This document shows positions 15,248 through 25,487 of a DNA stretch of 46,673 nucleotides, piece after piece (within the stretch, counting starts at the first letter, position 1; every line of letters begins with the position of its first letter). Location of the stretch: the IMG/VR virus record IMGVR_UViG_3300025312_000007, positions 1-46,673 of that record; one strand, given 5' to 3'. A model generated the notes under the pieces. It did no database searches and was not told the origin of the DNA. It saw only the letters and a program-made list of their open reading frames with translations. Position numbers and translations under genes: made by a program. Source of the DNA: a virus.

Positions 15248-16840
15248 TTAGTCAAAGTAAGTTCTGCTTCTTAATACTGTCGGTGTCAGGTTGAAAGACG
15301 GAGTTAGTAAAATTTTATGTTCAAAAATATCCCCTTCCGCACCGATTCTAAATACTGCCTTTTTACCATTCGTTGTAGAGTAACTTGCGTCACCATTGGC
15401 CGCGTAAGCCCTTGTCCAACCCCCTGCTTTGTTCATTTTGTAAAATAGTTCTATGCTACATCCTGTAGGTAACTGCTCCATAAGCAATTCCGTATACTTC
15501 CAGGTTGTTGGTCTTTCTGGATTTTTCATCGGAGTTCTAAACTCAAGCGAGTGGTATTCTGCGGTGGCTTTAAAATCAGGGTCTACGGCTTTAACTCCGA
15601 AAGACGTACCATCACGGTAAGAACAAATAGTCGTGCCTTCAACATTAGCAACCGCACCGATTTCGTCTACATCAAGTTCATATTCTAAATTAAGAGTAAA
15701 AGGAGCTTCCTTGTGCCTACGGCCATAACTGTAAATCCCGTTATAACCAGATGTAGCCCCAAAAACACCCCAAAGAGATAAGTTTCCCAAGGACTGAACA
15801 TCCACCCAGGATAAACTCGTACTTTCCCAATCAAATATATTAATCTGATCCACTTCATTAGCCACTCCACCGGGATTTACTCTACCCCCCCCAGGGAATC
15901 TTTTAGCGGGCATTGTGTCGGTAAAATTAGCAAAGAATATCTCTCCATCATCTCCGATTTGAGCTAGAGGAACCTCACAATCAATCATTCCATTAACACC
16001 TTTATTGGGATAGCCTGCTTTGTAAGTTCCTATTATCGCTCTACCGTTTCTTTCAACTATAGTTTTTGCGACATTCCCCGGAATTAAATTAAGTGCCTCA
16101 TTAGTATAGGAATCGTCATATCCTACTAAAGCAATATCAGAACCTGCACTGATATAATTCGCACCACCGACTTGTTTCATGGTGTGCCAATCTGCATCGG
16201 GTAAATTATCAGCTACAGTAGTAACATCAGTCCAATTCGAGTTACCAGGGAGTTCTTTTTGTTTGACCTTAGTTCCTGTTGCCCACTGAAGATAAGTTGT
16301 CGTAGCGGATGGTTTTTCTTCTGCTCCTTTTATCTGTCCGTCTGGGTCTTTGTAAACATTTCTCCAGTAACCATCACTGAAACGCCTGTAAATAAATCCT
16401 GTGTTGCCGAATCCATAAGTATTCCCATCACTTGCCTTAACAAAGAATCTGATTAAATCCTCAAATACATTGACTAACCCTTCAGACTGGGAAGGTGAGG
16501 CACTTAACGATCCTGAAGGAGACGCTGAACCTGAAGGAGATGCACTTTTAGAGGCACTCTTAGAACCCGATGGTGAATTACTTTGGCTGGGAGTACCGCT
16601 GGGACTTTGAGTTGGACTCGCACTTCCACTTGGTGATGCCGATGCGCTGGGTGAAAGAGAGGGTGAGATTGAATGAGTTATCCCAAAAAGCCCCTCATCA
16701 ATCAATCTCTGTCCGCAAGTAAGGGTATCAACAGTTTTCCTGATATCTAGGTTGCTTAGGAACTTTGCCGATCCTCTTATCCCACGATCAGAAAATGACG
16801 AAATCCCGCCCGACCATGAAGTTATCTCAAAAATTGGCAT
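15248..16840 (-). CDS. Tail protein with an internal Ser-Pro-Ala-Ser linker
   Basis: 530 aa. The first 55 residues (MPIFEITSWSGGISSFSDRG...) and the beta-rich residues about 120-530 look like one tail-hub or tubular-type protein. A 60-residue low-complexity stretch ([14 protein letters not shown]...) lies between them. The C-terminal region includes propeller-like strands (ANYISAGSDIALVGYDDS). The start is 5 nt after a -10 box. That the linker splits an otherwise folded protein suggests insertion into an older gene (inference). Exact family not recognised. Confidence 0.65.
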   Translation of the reverse strand: MPIFEITSWSGGISSFSDRGIRGSAKFLSNLDIRKTVDTLTCGQRLIDEGLFGITHSISPSLSPSASASPSGSASPTQSPSGTPSQSNSPSGSKSASKSASPSGSASPSGSLSASPSQSEGLVNVFEDLIRFFVKASDGNTYGFGNTGFIYRRFSDGYWRNVYKDPDGQIKGAEEKPSATTTYLQWATGTKVKQKELPGNSNWTDVTTVADNLPDADWHTMKQVGGANYISAGSDIALVGYDDSYTNEALNLIPGNVAKTIVERNGRAIIGTYKAGYPNKGVNGMIDCEVPLAQIGDDGEIFFANFTDTMPAKRFPGGGRVNPGGVANEVDQINIFDWESTSLSWVDVQSLGNLSLWGVFGATSGYNGIYSYGRRHKEAPFTLNLEYELDVDEIGAVANVEGTTICSYRDGTSFGVKAVDPDFKATAEYHSLEFRTPMKNPERPTTWKYTELLMEQLPTGCSIELFYKMNKAGGWTRAYAANGDASYSTTNGKKAVFRIGAEGDIFEHKILLTPSFNLTPTVLRSRTYFD

Positions 16841-16845
16841 ACTTT

Positions 16846-16875
16846 ATATTAGAAAAAATTATTGGTTTAACGCAA
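16846..16875 (-). promoter_or_regulatory. Structural-class leaderless promoter (530-aa tail protein)
   Basis: Minus strand: TTGCGT (16875-16870), 18-bp spacer starting TAAACC, TAATAT (16851-16846), 5 nt, ATG at 16840. Confidence 0.7.
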
Positions 16876-16876
16876 T

Positions 16877-19507
16877 TTAGTCTGGTGAGCTGGGTAATGC
16901 ATCCCACGACTTATACTTATCAACATAAGCAATAGGGCTTGAAGGACTTGCACTCTCGGAAGCTATATTATTTGGGATTGGGTCATCGTCAACAACTATT
17001 GGTAAATCATCCCACTCCTTATATTTAGCAACATATGATATCGGAGAAACAGACGGGCTGGCGCTGGGACTGAGGGATGCTGACCCGCTTGCCGCAGAAG
17101 GTGACACACTTGCACTCTCACTTGCAGAGGGTGACAAGGAAGCGCTGGCAGAAGCAGACCCAGACGCCGAAGGAGATAATGAAGCACTTTCACTTCGTGA
17201 CGCACTGGCTGATTCAGAGTTAGAAGCAGATTTACTGGCACTTTTGCTTTCTGATGCCGAAGCACTTGCAGAAGCGGAAGCTGATGGGGAAAGAGATTTG
17301 CTTTCACTGGCAGAAACAGAAGCACTTATTGACGCAGACGGAGACAAGCTCTTTGATTCACTTGCGCTTGGACTTGGTGATTTCGACTCCGAGGCACTTG
17401 GAGATAATGATGCAGAGAGAGACAGGGATGCACTAGGACTTAACGACTTACTTTCAGAGGCTGACGGACTCTGGGAAGCTGATTCAGATGCAGATGGACT
17501 TAAACTGGCTGATGGTGACAGGGAAGCACTAGGGCTTTGTGATTTACTTTCTGAAGCACTCGGACTTTGAGAGGCAGATGCGCTAGCCGATGGTGAAAGA
17601 GATCCAGAAGGACTTTGGGAAGCAGATCCGCTACCTCCTGAAGCAGAAGCGCTAGCGCTAGGTGATAAAGATTTACTTCCCGAAGCAGAGGGACTAAGAC
17701 TTTTTGATTCAGAAGCACTAGGAGACTGGCTGGCAGATGGAGATAAGCTGGCCGATGGGCTTAAACTCTTAGACTCACTAGCGGAAGGAGATTGACTCTT
17801 GCTCGCTGAAGCACTAGGACTCAAAGAAGCTGATGGCGAAAGAGAGGCACTTGGACTTAATGATTTAGACTCTGAAGCGCTGGGAGAAAGGCTCTTGCTT
17901 TCTGAGGCGCTTGGGCTTTGAGACGCACTAGGGCTAAGTGAAGCGCTAGGAGACAACGATTTACTTTCACTAGCAGAAGGAGACAAACTAGCACTAGTTG
18001 ATGCTGATGGGCTAAGACTGGCCGATGGTGATAGTGAGGCGGAAGGGCTTAAGCTCGCAGACGGACTAAGAGAGCCTGAGGGGGACAGGCTAGCTGACGG
18101 ACTAAGAGACTTACTTTCTGACGCTGATGGACTTTGACTTTTAGACTCACTAGCACTTGGTGAAAGTGACGCAGATGGACTTAGAGATGCCGAGGGACTT
18201 AGAGAGGCACTAGGGCTAAGACTAGCGCTTGGACTGAGTGATGCAGACGGTGATAGCGAGGCCGAGGGGCTAAGGGAGGCACTCGGGCTTAAAGAAGCTG
18301 AGGGTGAAAGAGATGCGCTTCCTGCCGCCGTACTTCCTACTGCCAAATATAGAATTTCTCTTGCTGTTGCATCGGCGGTTGACCAGTTAAGAGTAAACCC
18401 ATCACTATCAAATGAAACAAAATCTGCTTCTGCATCCAGGGTAGGAGTATCAGCATGGGAATACATTGTAATAATTTCATCTTGGTCTAATACACTATTT
18501 GCCTGTTGGGGTGAAACAGCGTCTTGATCTCCCATCCATGTAGCAAATCTGGCTGTTGTACTTGAAGCTGCACCAATAGAATGTTTAGAGTCTTCTATGA
18601 TCGAAGAAGAAGTTACTTGGTTCCAGCTCATAAGAAGTAATCCATTTGGCTGAAAACCTACTCCACTCGTTACTTGATTACCCGTACCTGTAGCCTGGTT
18701 AAATGACCCAACTTTAAAACTTGCACCCTTAAAACAAAATGCGAAACCATATCTTGCTGTCCCAGAAACCGTCGTGTAATTCAAGGTAAAACCATCGGAG
18801 TCAAAAGATGTAAGATCAGCCGACATAAATGCCGCACCACCATTTGATTCATCAATAACCTTGCCAGTTTTTTGGGTTTTTTCGTCAATTTGTGTTGTAA
18901 CGGTCGACCCTATACGTATGCCCATAGCTCCCTCGGCAGAAGCCCCAGAAGCGAAACCAAGTCCAATTAAAGACGTGTTATTCGTAGTAGGTAAAGACGC
19001 AGAAGCACTTGTTAAAACAAGCATCGCATCTGGTTGAAAGCCTACGCCCGTATATGCCTGGCTACCCGTCGATGTTTTTGTTGTAAATTGGAGAATTGTA
19101 GAATTCGTTAGATCAGTCCCACCTAACGCTATATAATTCATTATATAAGCAACGCCGTCTGAGGTTGTTATATTGATGGTGAATCCGTCGGCATCAAAAG
19201 AAACAAAATCTGCATCGAGAATTATGGTGTCGCTTGAGTTGGCAAGTGAAACAACTTTTGTTGCCACAGTTGACCTGCTTGCATCTGTGGGGTTGGAGCC
19301 GTCAAAACCACGAGTTGATTGTGTTGTTCTATTTGTTGAAGAGGTGGCAAAACCAAGAATTAAAGTGGCATTAGCCGCGTTGCCGTCCGCAGTTAAGTTA
19401 TTCCCTACAAATATAATTGCTTCAGGTTGGAAGCCAACACCAGTTACAGACTGGTTGCCTGTGGAAGTGTTAAGTGCAAATGAGCCAGCTTTTGTTGATA
19501 ATGCCAT
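16877..19507 (-). CDS. Ser-rich repeat virion protein with three N-terminal domain copies
   Basis: 876 aa. Residues 1-390 hold three copies of a roughly 130-aa beta domain, each with TGVGFQP-type (SGVGFQP in the third) and FDxDGFTxN motifs. Residues about 394-822 are almost purely Ser, Pro, Ala, Leu, Glu and Lys in [15 protein letters not shown]-like units. The C-terminus repeats a short motif: [13 protein letters not shown] and [13 protein letters not shown]. Probably a fibre or decoration protein whose repeats act as a long spacer and possible O-glycan acceptor (inference). Starts 1 nt after the upstream stop. Confidence 0.7.
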   Translation of the reverse strand: MALSTKAGSFALNTSTGNQSVTGVGFQPEAIIFVGNNLTADGNAANATLILGFATSSTNRTTQSTRGFDGSNPTDASRSTVATKVVSLANSSDTIILDADFVSFDADGFTINITTSDGVAYIMNYIALGGTDLTNSTILQFTTKTSTGSQAYTGVGFQPDAMLVLTSASASLPTTNNTSLIGLGFASGASAEGAMGIRIGSTVTTQIDEKTQKTGKVIDESNGGAAFMSADLTSFDSDGFTLNYTTVSGTARYGFAFCFKGASFKVGSFNQATGTGNQVTSGVGFQPNGLLLMSWNQVTSSSIIEDSKHSIGAASSTTARFATWMGDQDAVSPQQANSVLDQDEIITMYSHADTPTLDAEADFVSFDSDGFTLNWSTADATAREILYLAVGSTAAGSASLSPSASLSPSASLSPSASLSPSASLSPSASLSPSASLSPSASLSPSASLSPSASESKSQSPSASESKSLSPSASLSPSGSLSPSASLSPSASLSPSASLSPSASTSASLSPSASESKSLSPSASLSPSASQSPSASESKSLSPSASESKSLSPSASLSPSASLSPSASASKSQSPSASESKSLSPSASLSPSASQSPSASESKSLSPSASGSKSLSPSASASASGGSGSASQSPSGSLSPSASASASQSPSASESKSQSPSASLSPSASLSPSASESASQSPSASESKSLSPSASLSLSASLSPSASESKSPSPSASESKSLSPSASISASVSASESKSLSPSASASASASASESKSASKSASNSESASASRSESASLSPSASGSASASASLSPSASESASVSPSAASGSASLSPSASPSVSPISYVAKYKEWDDLPIVVDDDPIPNNIASESASPSSPIAYVDKYKSWDALPSSPD

Positions 19508-19508
19508 T

Positions 19509-19841
19509 TCATCTTAAATTTCGTAGTGCTTGAAAATAAGTCCCTACTCTCGCCAGCGTTGCACCGTTGAGAGAAATATCATCTATTGCTGCATCTATGG
19601 CATCGGTCTTCTGTTTTCTCAGAATTGCGTTTCTTACTTCGTCAACCCCGCTATCATCAATTTCCTGTTGAGTGGGGACTAGTAAGGTTAGATTATCCAC
19701 ATCGAGCTTCCAATACCCATTGTCAAGATCAATAGGTGTTACCATTTCAATCGCAGTCTCATCCAGGGACAAAACAGGAACATTATCTGTGGTAAGTCTC
19801 CGTATTATTCTTGTTGTTGTGTGAATGATTGCTTTTTGCAT
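19509..19841 (-). CDS. Small tail-associated protein
   Basis: 110 aa. Beta-rich N-terminal half ([33 protein letters not shown]) and a helical C-terminal half. Located between two Ser-rich repeat proteins under its own leaderless promoter. Similar small proteins accompany fibre genes in environmental phages; a connector or chaperone role is possible but unproven. Confidence 0.6.
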   Translation of the reverse strand: MQKAIIHTTTRIIRRLTTDNVPVLSLDETAIEMVTPIDLDNGYWKLDVDNLTLLVPTQQEIDDSGVDEVRNAILRKQKTDAIDAAIDDISLNGATLARVGTYFQALRNLR

Positions 19842-19848
19842 ACTTTTA

Positions 19849-19878
19849 ATATTAAACTAAATCTTTATTTAAAGACAA
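19849..19878 (-). promoter_or_regulatory. Structural-class leaderless promoter (110-aa protein)
   Basis: Minus strand: TTGTCT (19878-19873), 18-bp spacer starting TTAAATAAA, TAATAT (19854-19849), 7 nt, ATG at 19841. Confidence 0.7.
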
Positions 19879-22800
19879 CTAAAGTGTGCTTGTATATTTG
19901 TCCGTATAAGTATTTCCTGTAGTTGAATACTTATTGGTATAACTTGCCGGTGAAGGTGAGGCCGAGACTGAGGCAGATGCTGAAGGAGATTCAGATGCTG
20001 ATGGGCTTAAGGAAGCACTGACCGATGCCGATTCACTTGCGCTGGGAGATAACGAGGCGCTTCCACTTGCCACCGATTCGCTAGCACTTCCGCTTGGACT
20101 TAGAGAGGCCGATTGGCTAACGCTTCCTGAGGGAGAGAGGGAGGCGCTTTCTGATTTAGATGCACTCTTGCTTGCAGACTTGGATGCAGATTTTGATTCC
20201 GAGGCGCTAGGACTTAAAGATTTAGATTCAGACTTTGATGCTGATGCCGATCCCGAGGCTGATGGGCTTTGACTAGCGGAGGGTGAAAGACTTTTACTCT
20301 CCGATGCCGAAGGGGATTGACTGGCGCTGGCCGACTTAGATGCTGATGCAGAAGCACTTGCAGACTGAGACAGGGATCCGGATGGACTTAAGGATGCACT
20401 TGGAGACAATGATTTACTAGCAGAGGCAGAGGGGGATAGAGAAGCCGAGGGCGACAAGGAGGCACTTGGCGATAAAGAGGCAGACCCAAAGTTCTCAAAC
20501 GGATAATAAGCTACAAAATTTGCCTCACCCCCAGTTAATTCAAGGCTTTTGTTGTCACTTATTTCAGTTGAGGTTCTTATATCATTCCAAACTCTTACAT
20601 CATCTAACATTCCATCAAAAAACTGTTCCTTCACTCCGCTTTGTTCTGTTGCACCCAAAATAAACGCTGCGGTTCCATTAAAGATTGAGGTTACACTTCC
20701 ATCTTGTAAGGCTGTGCCATTTCCTTGACTTACGCCACCTACAAATAACTCAAATTCTGTGGCAACGGCATTTGATACATCACAAGTAACAGCCAAGTGA
20801 AACCACGTTCCTGGCGTTAATATGTAATTAAAAGCTACAGTATCCCTATTAGTTGTTCCTCCATCTGAAGTAATGGTGGCTGAAAGTCTTTTTGTTCCCC
20901 CTGAATCCTGATATGCAATGGCATAAGACCTTTGTGCTGTTCCATAATCTGATTTGTTTACAATGAAATAAGTAGTATCTGCCCCAGGGGCGCTTTCTAC
21001 TTTTATCCAAAATTCAATGGTGAAATCTCCAGCCAAATCTAGACCAGTTTGTGCTGCATCCGCAATTGATAGAGATTGAGATGATCCAGCTTCAAAGTCT
21101 GCCGCAATAGCAGAATCTACAAATGGTGTATCACTTATTCCTGTAACAGTATTGTTGTTAGTTAGGTCATTATTGTTGGCCGTTTTATCATCTATCTCTA
21201 ATGTCATAGGAGAAGGAGAGGCGGAAGGAGAAAGCGATTTACTTGCACTACCACTAGGTGATTGAGAAGCTGATTGTGACAATGAGGCGGAAGGACTAAG
21301 AGAGGCTGAGGGACTCAAAGATTTAGACTCAGACGCAGAAGGTGAAAGGGATTTAGATGCCGAGGCGCTAGGAGACAAGGACGCTGATGGACTTAGACTT
21401 CCTGAAGGACTCAAACTGGCTGAGGGTGATTGACTTTTACTTTCACTGGCTGAAGGAGACAATGATTTACTTTCACTAGCCGAGGGGCTTAGTGAACCAG
21501 AGGGTGACAAACTAGCGCTAGGTGAGAGAGAAGCGCTAGGCGAAAGACTAGCACTAGGGCTTACTGAAGGGCTTACACTTGAACTTCCTCCCCCTGCTGC
21601 TGTATAGGTAGCGTAGATGGACATATTTATCGCAGTTGATGCGTCTGCAGTTGTCCACGGATCTTCCTTTGCGGCTGCGTAAGAACCAGCGCCAGAGAAA
21701 AGTTCGGAATACCCATTAAGGCTTCCAGCACTGTCATAGACGTAGTTCAAATCTCTCCCTGCTGTTATGTCGGCCCAATCCCAAGTTGCACTTATTACAA
21801 TAGGCACAGCAGTAATGGCAATGGATAGGGATGAAAAATTGAAAAATGCGGCTGTTGTTGTTGTGGACTGGTCAACATCCCCAGAAGCACCAATGAGAGC
21901 GTGACTATCACCAGCAGTATCTTCCGTGTTCAGAAAGGCCATTGCAGTGATGGTGTCATTTCCAGCAGAGTTGTCTGCCGCAACAGATATTTCAGTAACT
22001 GTTCCAGCACCTGCGGGAGTATATCCTCTCCCATTCCTCCAATTTCTTTGAAATCCGCCCGAAGTTCTTATCCACCACCCACTGGTTGATGCACCTAGAC
22101 TTGTGTATCCAAACGTCGGATCAACTATTACTGGATATACCGCATTATCTAACCATGCTTGGTCTATAGTCACACTCAATAATCCATTTTGCTCATCAAT
22201 ATTTAGTTCTCCCCAAGTCTCATTTCCATTAGCGTCTGTTATTTTTGGTCTGAAGATGTGGAAGGCTTTACCGACCTTGTATTCCATTCCATCGCTTCTA
22301 TTCATTCCACCCTTTGTAGCGTGATATACAGCATAGCTTCCTTCTACGTTTTCAGGTCTTGAAGCACCTTCATCTATTTCTTCTTGAGTAAGTGGAGGCT
22401 GAAAGAAGAAGTTAAGTCCTTTGGTTTGAATAGTTGCGGTTAATACATTTGTACTTGGTTTTTGTTTCAGCACCCATTCGAACTCAAATCCCCCATCTTC
22501 ACCAGCATCAGGCTTATCATATTGGTGTACTTCATATTCGGGAGTAATATATTTAATCTTCTCGCCTTCAGTTTCAACTGTAGCTCCTACTTTTTCTTCG
22601 GCTCGTAAAGAAAAGTTAACTTCATTATCCCAGCGCATTATCTTGAATTGGGGTTTGAAGTCGGGCTGAAGTGCATCCCCGATTTCTACTCCTATTCTAT
22701 CTTTGGGGTTATCTTTTACCTCATGAGAGAAAGTTTCGTTCTCAACAACATATTTATCTGTTAAAACCTTGGGAAGTTTAATCTGGTCTATAGTCGCCAT
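19879..22800 (-). CDS. Multidomain Ser-rich repeat virion protein with LamG-like domain
   Basis: 973 aa. Residues 1-225 are a beta-rich N-terminal region ending in [13 protein letters not shown]. Residues about 230-405 form a beta-sandwich similar to the N-terminus of the 543-aa protein at 35149. A first Ser-Pro-Ala-Ser stretch spans about 410-530. A LamG/concanavalin-like domain follows ([33 protein letters not shown]). A second repeat stretch spans about 770-950, with a C-terminal YTNKY...YTDKY motif. Likely a carbohydrate-binding fibre. Leaderless start. Confidence 0.75.
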   Translation of the reverse strand: MATIDQIKLPKVLTDKYVVENETFSHEVKDNPKDRIGVEIGDALQPDFKPQFKIMRWDNEVNFSLRAEEKVGATVETEGEKIKYITPEYEVHQYDKPDAGEDGGFEFEWVLKQKPSTNVLTATIQTKGLNFFFQPPLTQEEIDEGASRPENVEGSYAVYHATKGGMNRSDGMEYKVGKAFHIFRPKITDANGNETWGELNIDEQNGLLSVTIDQAWLDNAVYPVIVDPTFGYTSLGASTSGWWIRTSGGFQRNWRNGRGYTPAGAGTVTEISVAADNSAGNDTITAMAFLNTEDTAGDSHALIGASGDVDQSTTTTAAFFNFSSLSIAITAVPIVISATWDWADITAGRDLNYVYDSAGSLNGYSELFSGAGSYAAAKEDPWTTADASTAINMSIYATYTAAGGGSSSVSPSVSPSASLSPSASLSPSASLSPSGSLSPSASESKSLSPSASESKSQSPSASLSPSGSLSPSASLSPSASASKSLSPSASESKSLSPSASLSPSASLSQSASQSPSGSASKSLSPSASPSPMTLEIDDKTANNNDLTNNNTVTGISDTPFVDSAIAADFEAGSSQSLSIADAAQTGLDLAGDFTIEFWIKVESAPGADTTYFIVNKSDYGTAQRSYAIAYQDSGGTKRLSATITSDGGTTNRDTVAFNYILTPGTWFHLAVTCDVSNAVATEFELFVGGVSQGNGTALQDGSVTSIFNGTAAFILGATEQSGVKEQFFDGMLDDVRVWNDIRTSTEISDNKSLELTGGEANFVAYYPFENFGSASLSPSASLSPSASLSPSASASKSLSPSASLSPSGSLSQSASASASASKSASASQSPSASESKSLSPSASQSPSASGSASASKSESKSLSPSASESKSASKSASKSASKSESASLSPSGSVSQSASLSPSGSASESVASGSASLSPSASESASVSASLSPSASESPSASASVSASPSPASYTNKYSTTGNTYTDKYTSTL

Positions 22801-22806
22801 TCCCTA

Positions 22807-22836
22807 AGAATAGGAGTTATTTTTAGTTTAAGGCAA
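22807..22836 (-). promoter_or_regulatory. Structural-class leaderless promoter (973-aa protein)
   Basis: Minus strand: TTGCCT (22836-22831), 18-bp spacer starting TAAACTAAAA, TATTCT (22812-22807), 6 nt, ATG at 22800. The -35 overlaps the last codons of the glycosyltransferase upstream. Confidence 0.75.
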
Positions 22837-24454
22837 TTAAATCTTTGGAGTCCCAGCCTGAAACCTGATAATTTTCACTCTCTTGCCAGTTAATAAGAAG
22901 CTGTTGGTTCCTATATTGTTCTTTTTTCCATCTTTGGCCTGTGGCATTAGCCCCGTGCTTAATATCCACGTTGGGAAACTCGGACATCCAAGTTTCATAC
23001 TTAAACTGGTTCTTCCACTTAATTCTTCCATGAGTGAATGGTTCAAATCCACAATGCCTTACCCAGCCATTAAACTCTCCTTCAGATAACTCTTTAAACT
23101 TTTGCTCTGCCAACTCGAATCTTTCTCTGAAATGAGTAATCGCCGCATCTCGATAAACACAAAGTCCTGATAACTGGTTGACGTCATAGTGTAGTGCATG
23201 GCCATCTGTTGCCCTTAGAAGCCACACATTCTGGTTATAATAGAATACATCTTCTTTGGGTGGTTTGAAGTCAAAATGGGATGGGTGATACAAAACGTCA
23301 TGCTCGGTGAAAAAGATTATATTGTCACTGCTTTTTTCCAATGCACCTAGTATTTGTTTAAACATTGTTAAATACCCACGCTTCATACTTGGGAAGCGTA
23401 CATTCTTGTCCCCAAAATCCATCTTTTTAAGAGAAGAGCAGGTTATACTTATTTTCTTTTCTTTACTTATTTTTGAAAGTTGGTCTCTTACGGGCCTGGC
23501 AATCTTTTCGTCTAATTGATTGTCTGTATAAAATATAGCCCCACTAGTAATTGTCCAATCGGGAGGATTGAATTTATCTAATAGCCATTGGAATTTACGT
23601 GTTGCAAGCGGCCACTTGTCTTTTTGGAACATCTGCCTTGACTTCTCTCTGTTCTCGTTTACTTTGTCTTGCGGGTTAGGATATGGGAATCCGAAATCTC
23701 CTCCTCTTGTACGAAACATGTGTGCATACCATGTTCTAAGATTTGCTATAACTCTACCGCCTGACAACCAAGTCTTACAAGCAACCTCAACTCCCTGCTG
23801 ACCCCAAGAGTTAAATTCTTCACTGCAAAGATCTAGTTCAAAATACTTTGCTTTGGTACACATAAAGCACGAGCCTTGTATGCTTAAAGTCTCTCTGAAA
23901 TCACCTTGTGCAAGGCTTTCGGGTTTTTTAGCTTGACCTCCGTCATATTGGAAGTGCATCGTCTTATCAAATCTAAAAGTGAAGGTTTGCGGACTTCTCT
24001 TCGGAATCCATACTACATCCTTAATAGTAGGCTCTTTACACTCTTCACACATCCCTGAAGGGCTTTGGTAGCGTCTGTGACCATTTTTACACACCCAGTC
24101 AAAGGCGTGCAGATTACGCATCACCGGAATCATTGTTACATTATCATCAAGTTCCTTATATGCCTGGAGCATCTTCACATCAAAGCCTTTATCAAAAGCA
24201 CAATGGGCGTCAACCTTCATTACATACTTACCTTTAGCTAACTTGGCAGCTTGATTGGCGGCGACTCTTTGCCCCACAGATACAGGGTTATATATAACTT
24301 TTACCTTTTCACTTACAGGAAGCGGAGGATCAGGTAAGTAACCATCCAAAATAGCGATTATTTCCGTTTCTCCTTCTATGTTTTCAAGAAGGTCTTGAAT
24401 AGTACGACCTAAAAATTCTTCCGACCTCGCAGGAATAATTACTGTGAGATCCAT
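22823..24454 (-). CDS. Bifunctional glycosyltransferase (two GT-A-like domains)
   Basis: 543 aa. Residues 1-300 are a GT2-type domain (LTVIIPARSE start; KVDAHCAFDKGFD with a DxH in place of DxD; LRTWYAHMF), interrupted by a zinc-knuckle insert (CKNGHRRY...CEECKEP). Residues about 310-540 form a second GT-A-like unit with FFTEHDVLYHPSHF. Expected to add sugars in sequence to a glycan. It is the last gene of the cassette and the largest transferase. Its start overlaps the dehydrogenase-like gene by 16 nt. Acceptor and donor are unknown. Confidence 0.8.
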   Translation of the reverse strand: MDLTVIIPARSEEFLGRTIQDLLENIEGETEIIAILDGYLPDPPLPVSEKVKVIYNPVSVGQRVAANQAAKLAKGKYVMKVDAHCAFDKGFDVKMLQAYKELDDNVTMIPVMRNLHAFDWVCKNGHRRYQSPSGMCEECKEPTIKDVVWIPKRSPQTFTFRFDKTMHFQYDGGQAKKPESLAQGDFRETLSIQGSCFMCTKAKYFELDLCSEEFNSWGQQGVEVACKTWLSGGRVIANLRTWYAHMFRTRGGDFGFPYPNPQDKVNENREKSRQMFQKDKWPLATRKFQWLLDKFNPPDWTITSGAIFYTDNQLDEKIARPVRDQLSKISKEKKISITCSSLKKMDFGDKNVRFPSMKRGYLTMFKQILGALEKSSDNIIFFTEHDVLYHPSHFDFKPPKEDVFYYNQNVWLLRATDGHALHYDVNQLSGLCVYRDAAITHFRERFELAEQKFKELSEGEFNGWVRHCGFEPFTHGRIKWKNQFKYETWMSEFPNVDIKHGANATGQRWKKEQYRNQQLLINWQESENYQVSGWDSKDLIALN

Positions 24455-25203
24455 GACTTGTTCCTTTCTAAAATAGCCCTAGTTATATCAGTGTTTGAAT
24501 TGAAAGACTCAGCCCATGCACACCAAGCGTATATGTCTTTAGGAATACACTTTGAATTAAACCCTCTTTTTTCAAATATAAATGTCCACCAAAGGTTAAA
24601 CCTTGGATCATCTCCATAAACTGCATCACGGATTGTATAATAGTCTACTCCTGATGCCTGACAAGCGTCGTAAAGCTCCTGACACTGTGCTACTTTAAAG
24701 GCTATTGCCCTATTCTCAGTTAGTTTGATAAGTTCCGCTTCGTAAGCCGTAACTTGTCTGATTGTGACGTTGGCGTTATAGACCGTAGTATACAAATCAA
24801 TCAAATGCCTTCTCGCTCCTGGCTCTCCTCCAATAATCAGGAAGGGTCTGGTCTTGGGATCTAGCATGGGATGGGCCGGAGTTTCTCCTATATACTCAGG
24901 TTGCATCACAATTCGTTTATTGTAAATTCTTGATAATCGGTCACAAGTGCCAGGATTGACGGTTGAACGGACAACTATTAAAGGACAAGTACACCAGGCC
25001 ACACATTCCTCTACAATCGAGGTATCCAGTTCTCCATCATCATTTTTCAGATTAGGAGTAGGTACACAAATAAAGGCAATATCACATTTATTTACATTGT
25101 TTTTGGTTGTTCCGTATATATTAGGGTCATATATAACAGCATCAGGAAATAGCTTGTGCATTGCTTTTCCAACCCACCCAAGACCGACAATTCCTACTTT
25201 CAT
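24439..25203 (-). CDS. UDP-glucose/GDP-mannose dehydrogenase-like protein, catalytic Cys kept
   Basis: 254 aa. The N-terminal Rossmann motif is VGIVGLGWVGKAM; a middle helical domain has ELIKLTENRAIAFKVAQC. RGFNSKCIPKDIYAW aligns with the GGxCxPKD active site, and Cys is present. The C-terminal nucleotide-sugar-binding domain of the full enzyme (usual length about 430 aa) is missing. It may oxidise a sugar nucleotide to a uronate, but the truncation makes substrate and activity uncertain. Coupled to its neighbours by overlapping starts. Confidence 0.7.
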   Translation of the reverse strand: MKVGIVGLGWVGKAMHKLFPDAVIYDPNIYGTTKNNVNKCDIAFICVPTPNLKNDDGELDTSIVEECVAWCTCPLIVVRSTVNPGTCDRLSRIYNKRIVMQPEYIGETPAHPMLDPKTRPFLIIGGEPGARRHLIDLYTTVYNANVTIRQVTAYEAELIKLTENRAIAFKVAQCQELYDACQASGVDYYTIRDAVYGDDPRFNLWWTFIFEKRGFNSKCIPKDIYAWCAWAESFNSNTDITRAILERNKSWISQ

Positions 25204-25487
25204 TTTAGTTCTATTAAATCTAATTGTTTTTTTGCCCTAGTTTCTAGATCATCACCAATATAAAAGTGTTTATTTATTTTCTTGTGATATTTATGATAAA
25301 TATTTTCCCCGTGTTCTGGTTTGGCTAATAATATTTCATCGGCCCATTCGCAAAGCATATTCAAGGTTTCTTTAGATACAAGTAATCCACCAACAGACAA
25401 TACATCTTTATATCCTCTATCATTAAGTGCGCGTTTTGTCCATACACTTCGATTATTTCCCAGCCTACAGACACAAAGTATCTTCAT
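25200..25487 (-). CDS. Low-molecular-weight phosphatase-like protein
   Basis: 95 aa. The N-terminus ILCVCRLGNNRSVW contains C-x5-R-S (C6, R12), the phosphate loop of low-molecular-weight protein tyrosine phosphatases. It is shorter than the family (about 140-150 aa), and the distal catalytic Asp is not obvious. It lies next to the heptose kinase, and no GmhB-type phosphatase is present, so it might remove the 7-phosphate of heptose 1,7-bisphosphate (inference). ATGA overlap with the kinase stop. Confidence 0.55.
   Translation of the reverse strand: MKILCVCRLGNNRSVWTKRALNDRGYKDVLSVGGLLVSKETLNMLCEWADEILLAKPEHGENIYHKYHKKINKHFYIGDDLETRAKKQLDLIELK

Noticed and set aside
17244-17570. Plus-strand open frame across the repeats of the 876-aa gene
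   Set aside because: Same antisense composition effect as at 35300.
17500-18300. Possible CRISPR array or simple DNA tandem repeat
   Set aside because: The repetition is at protein level; the DNA units differ at many synonymous positions, and there are no conserved direct repeats with unique spacers.
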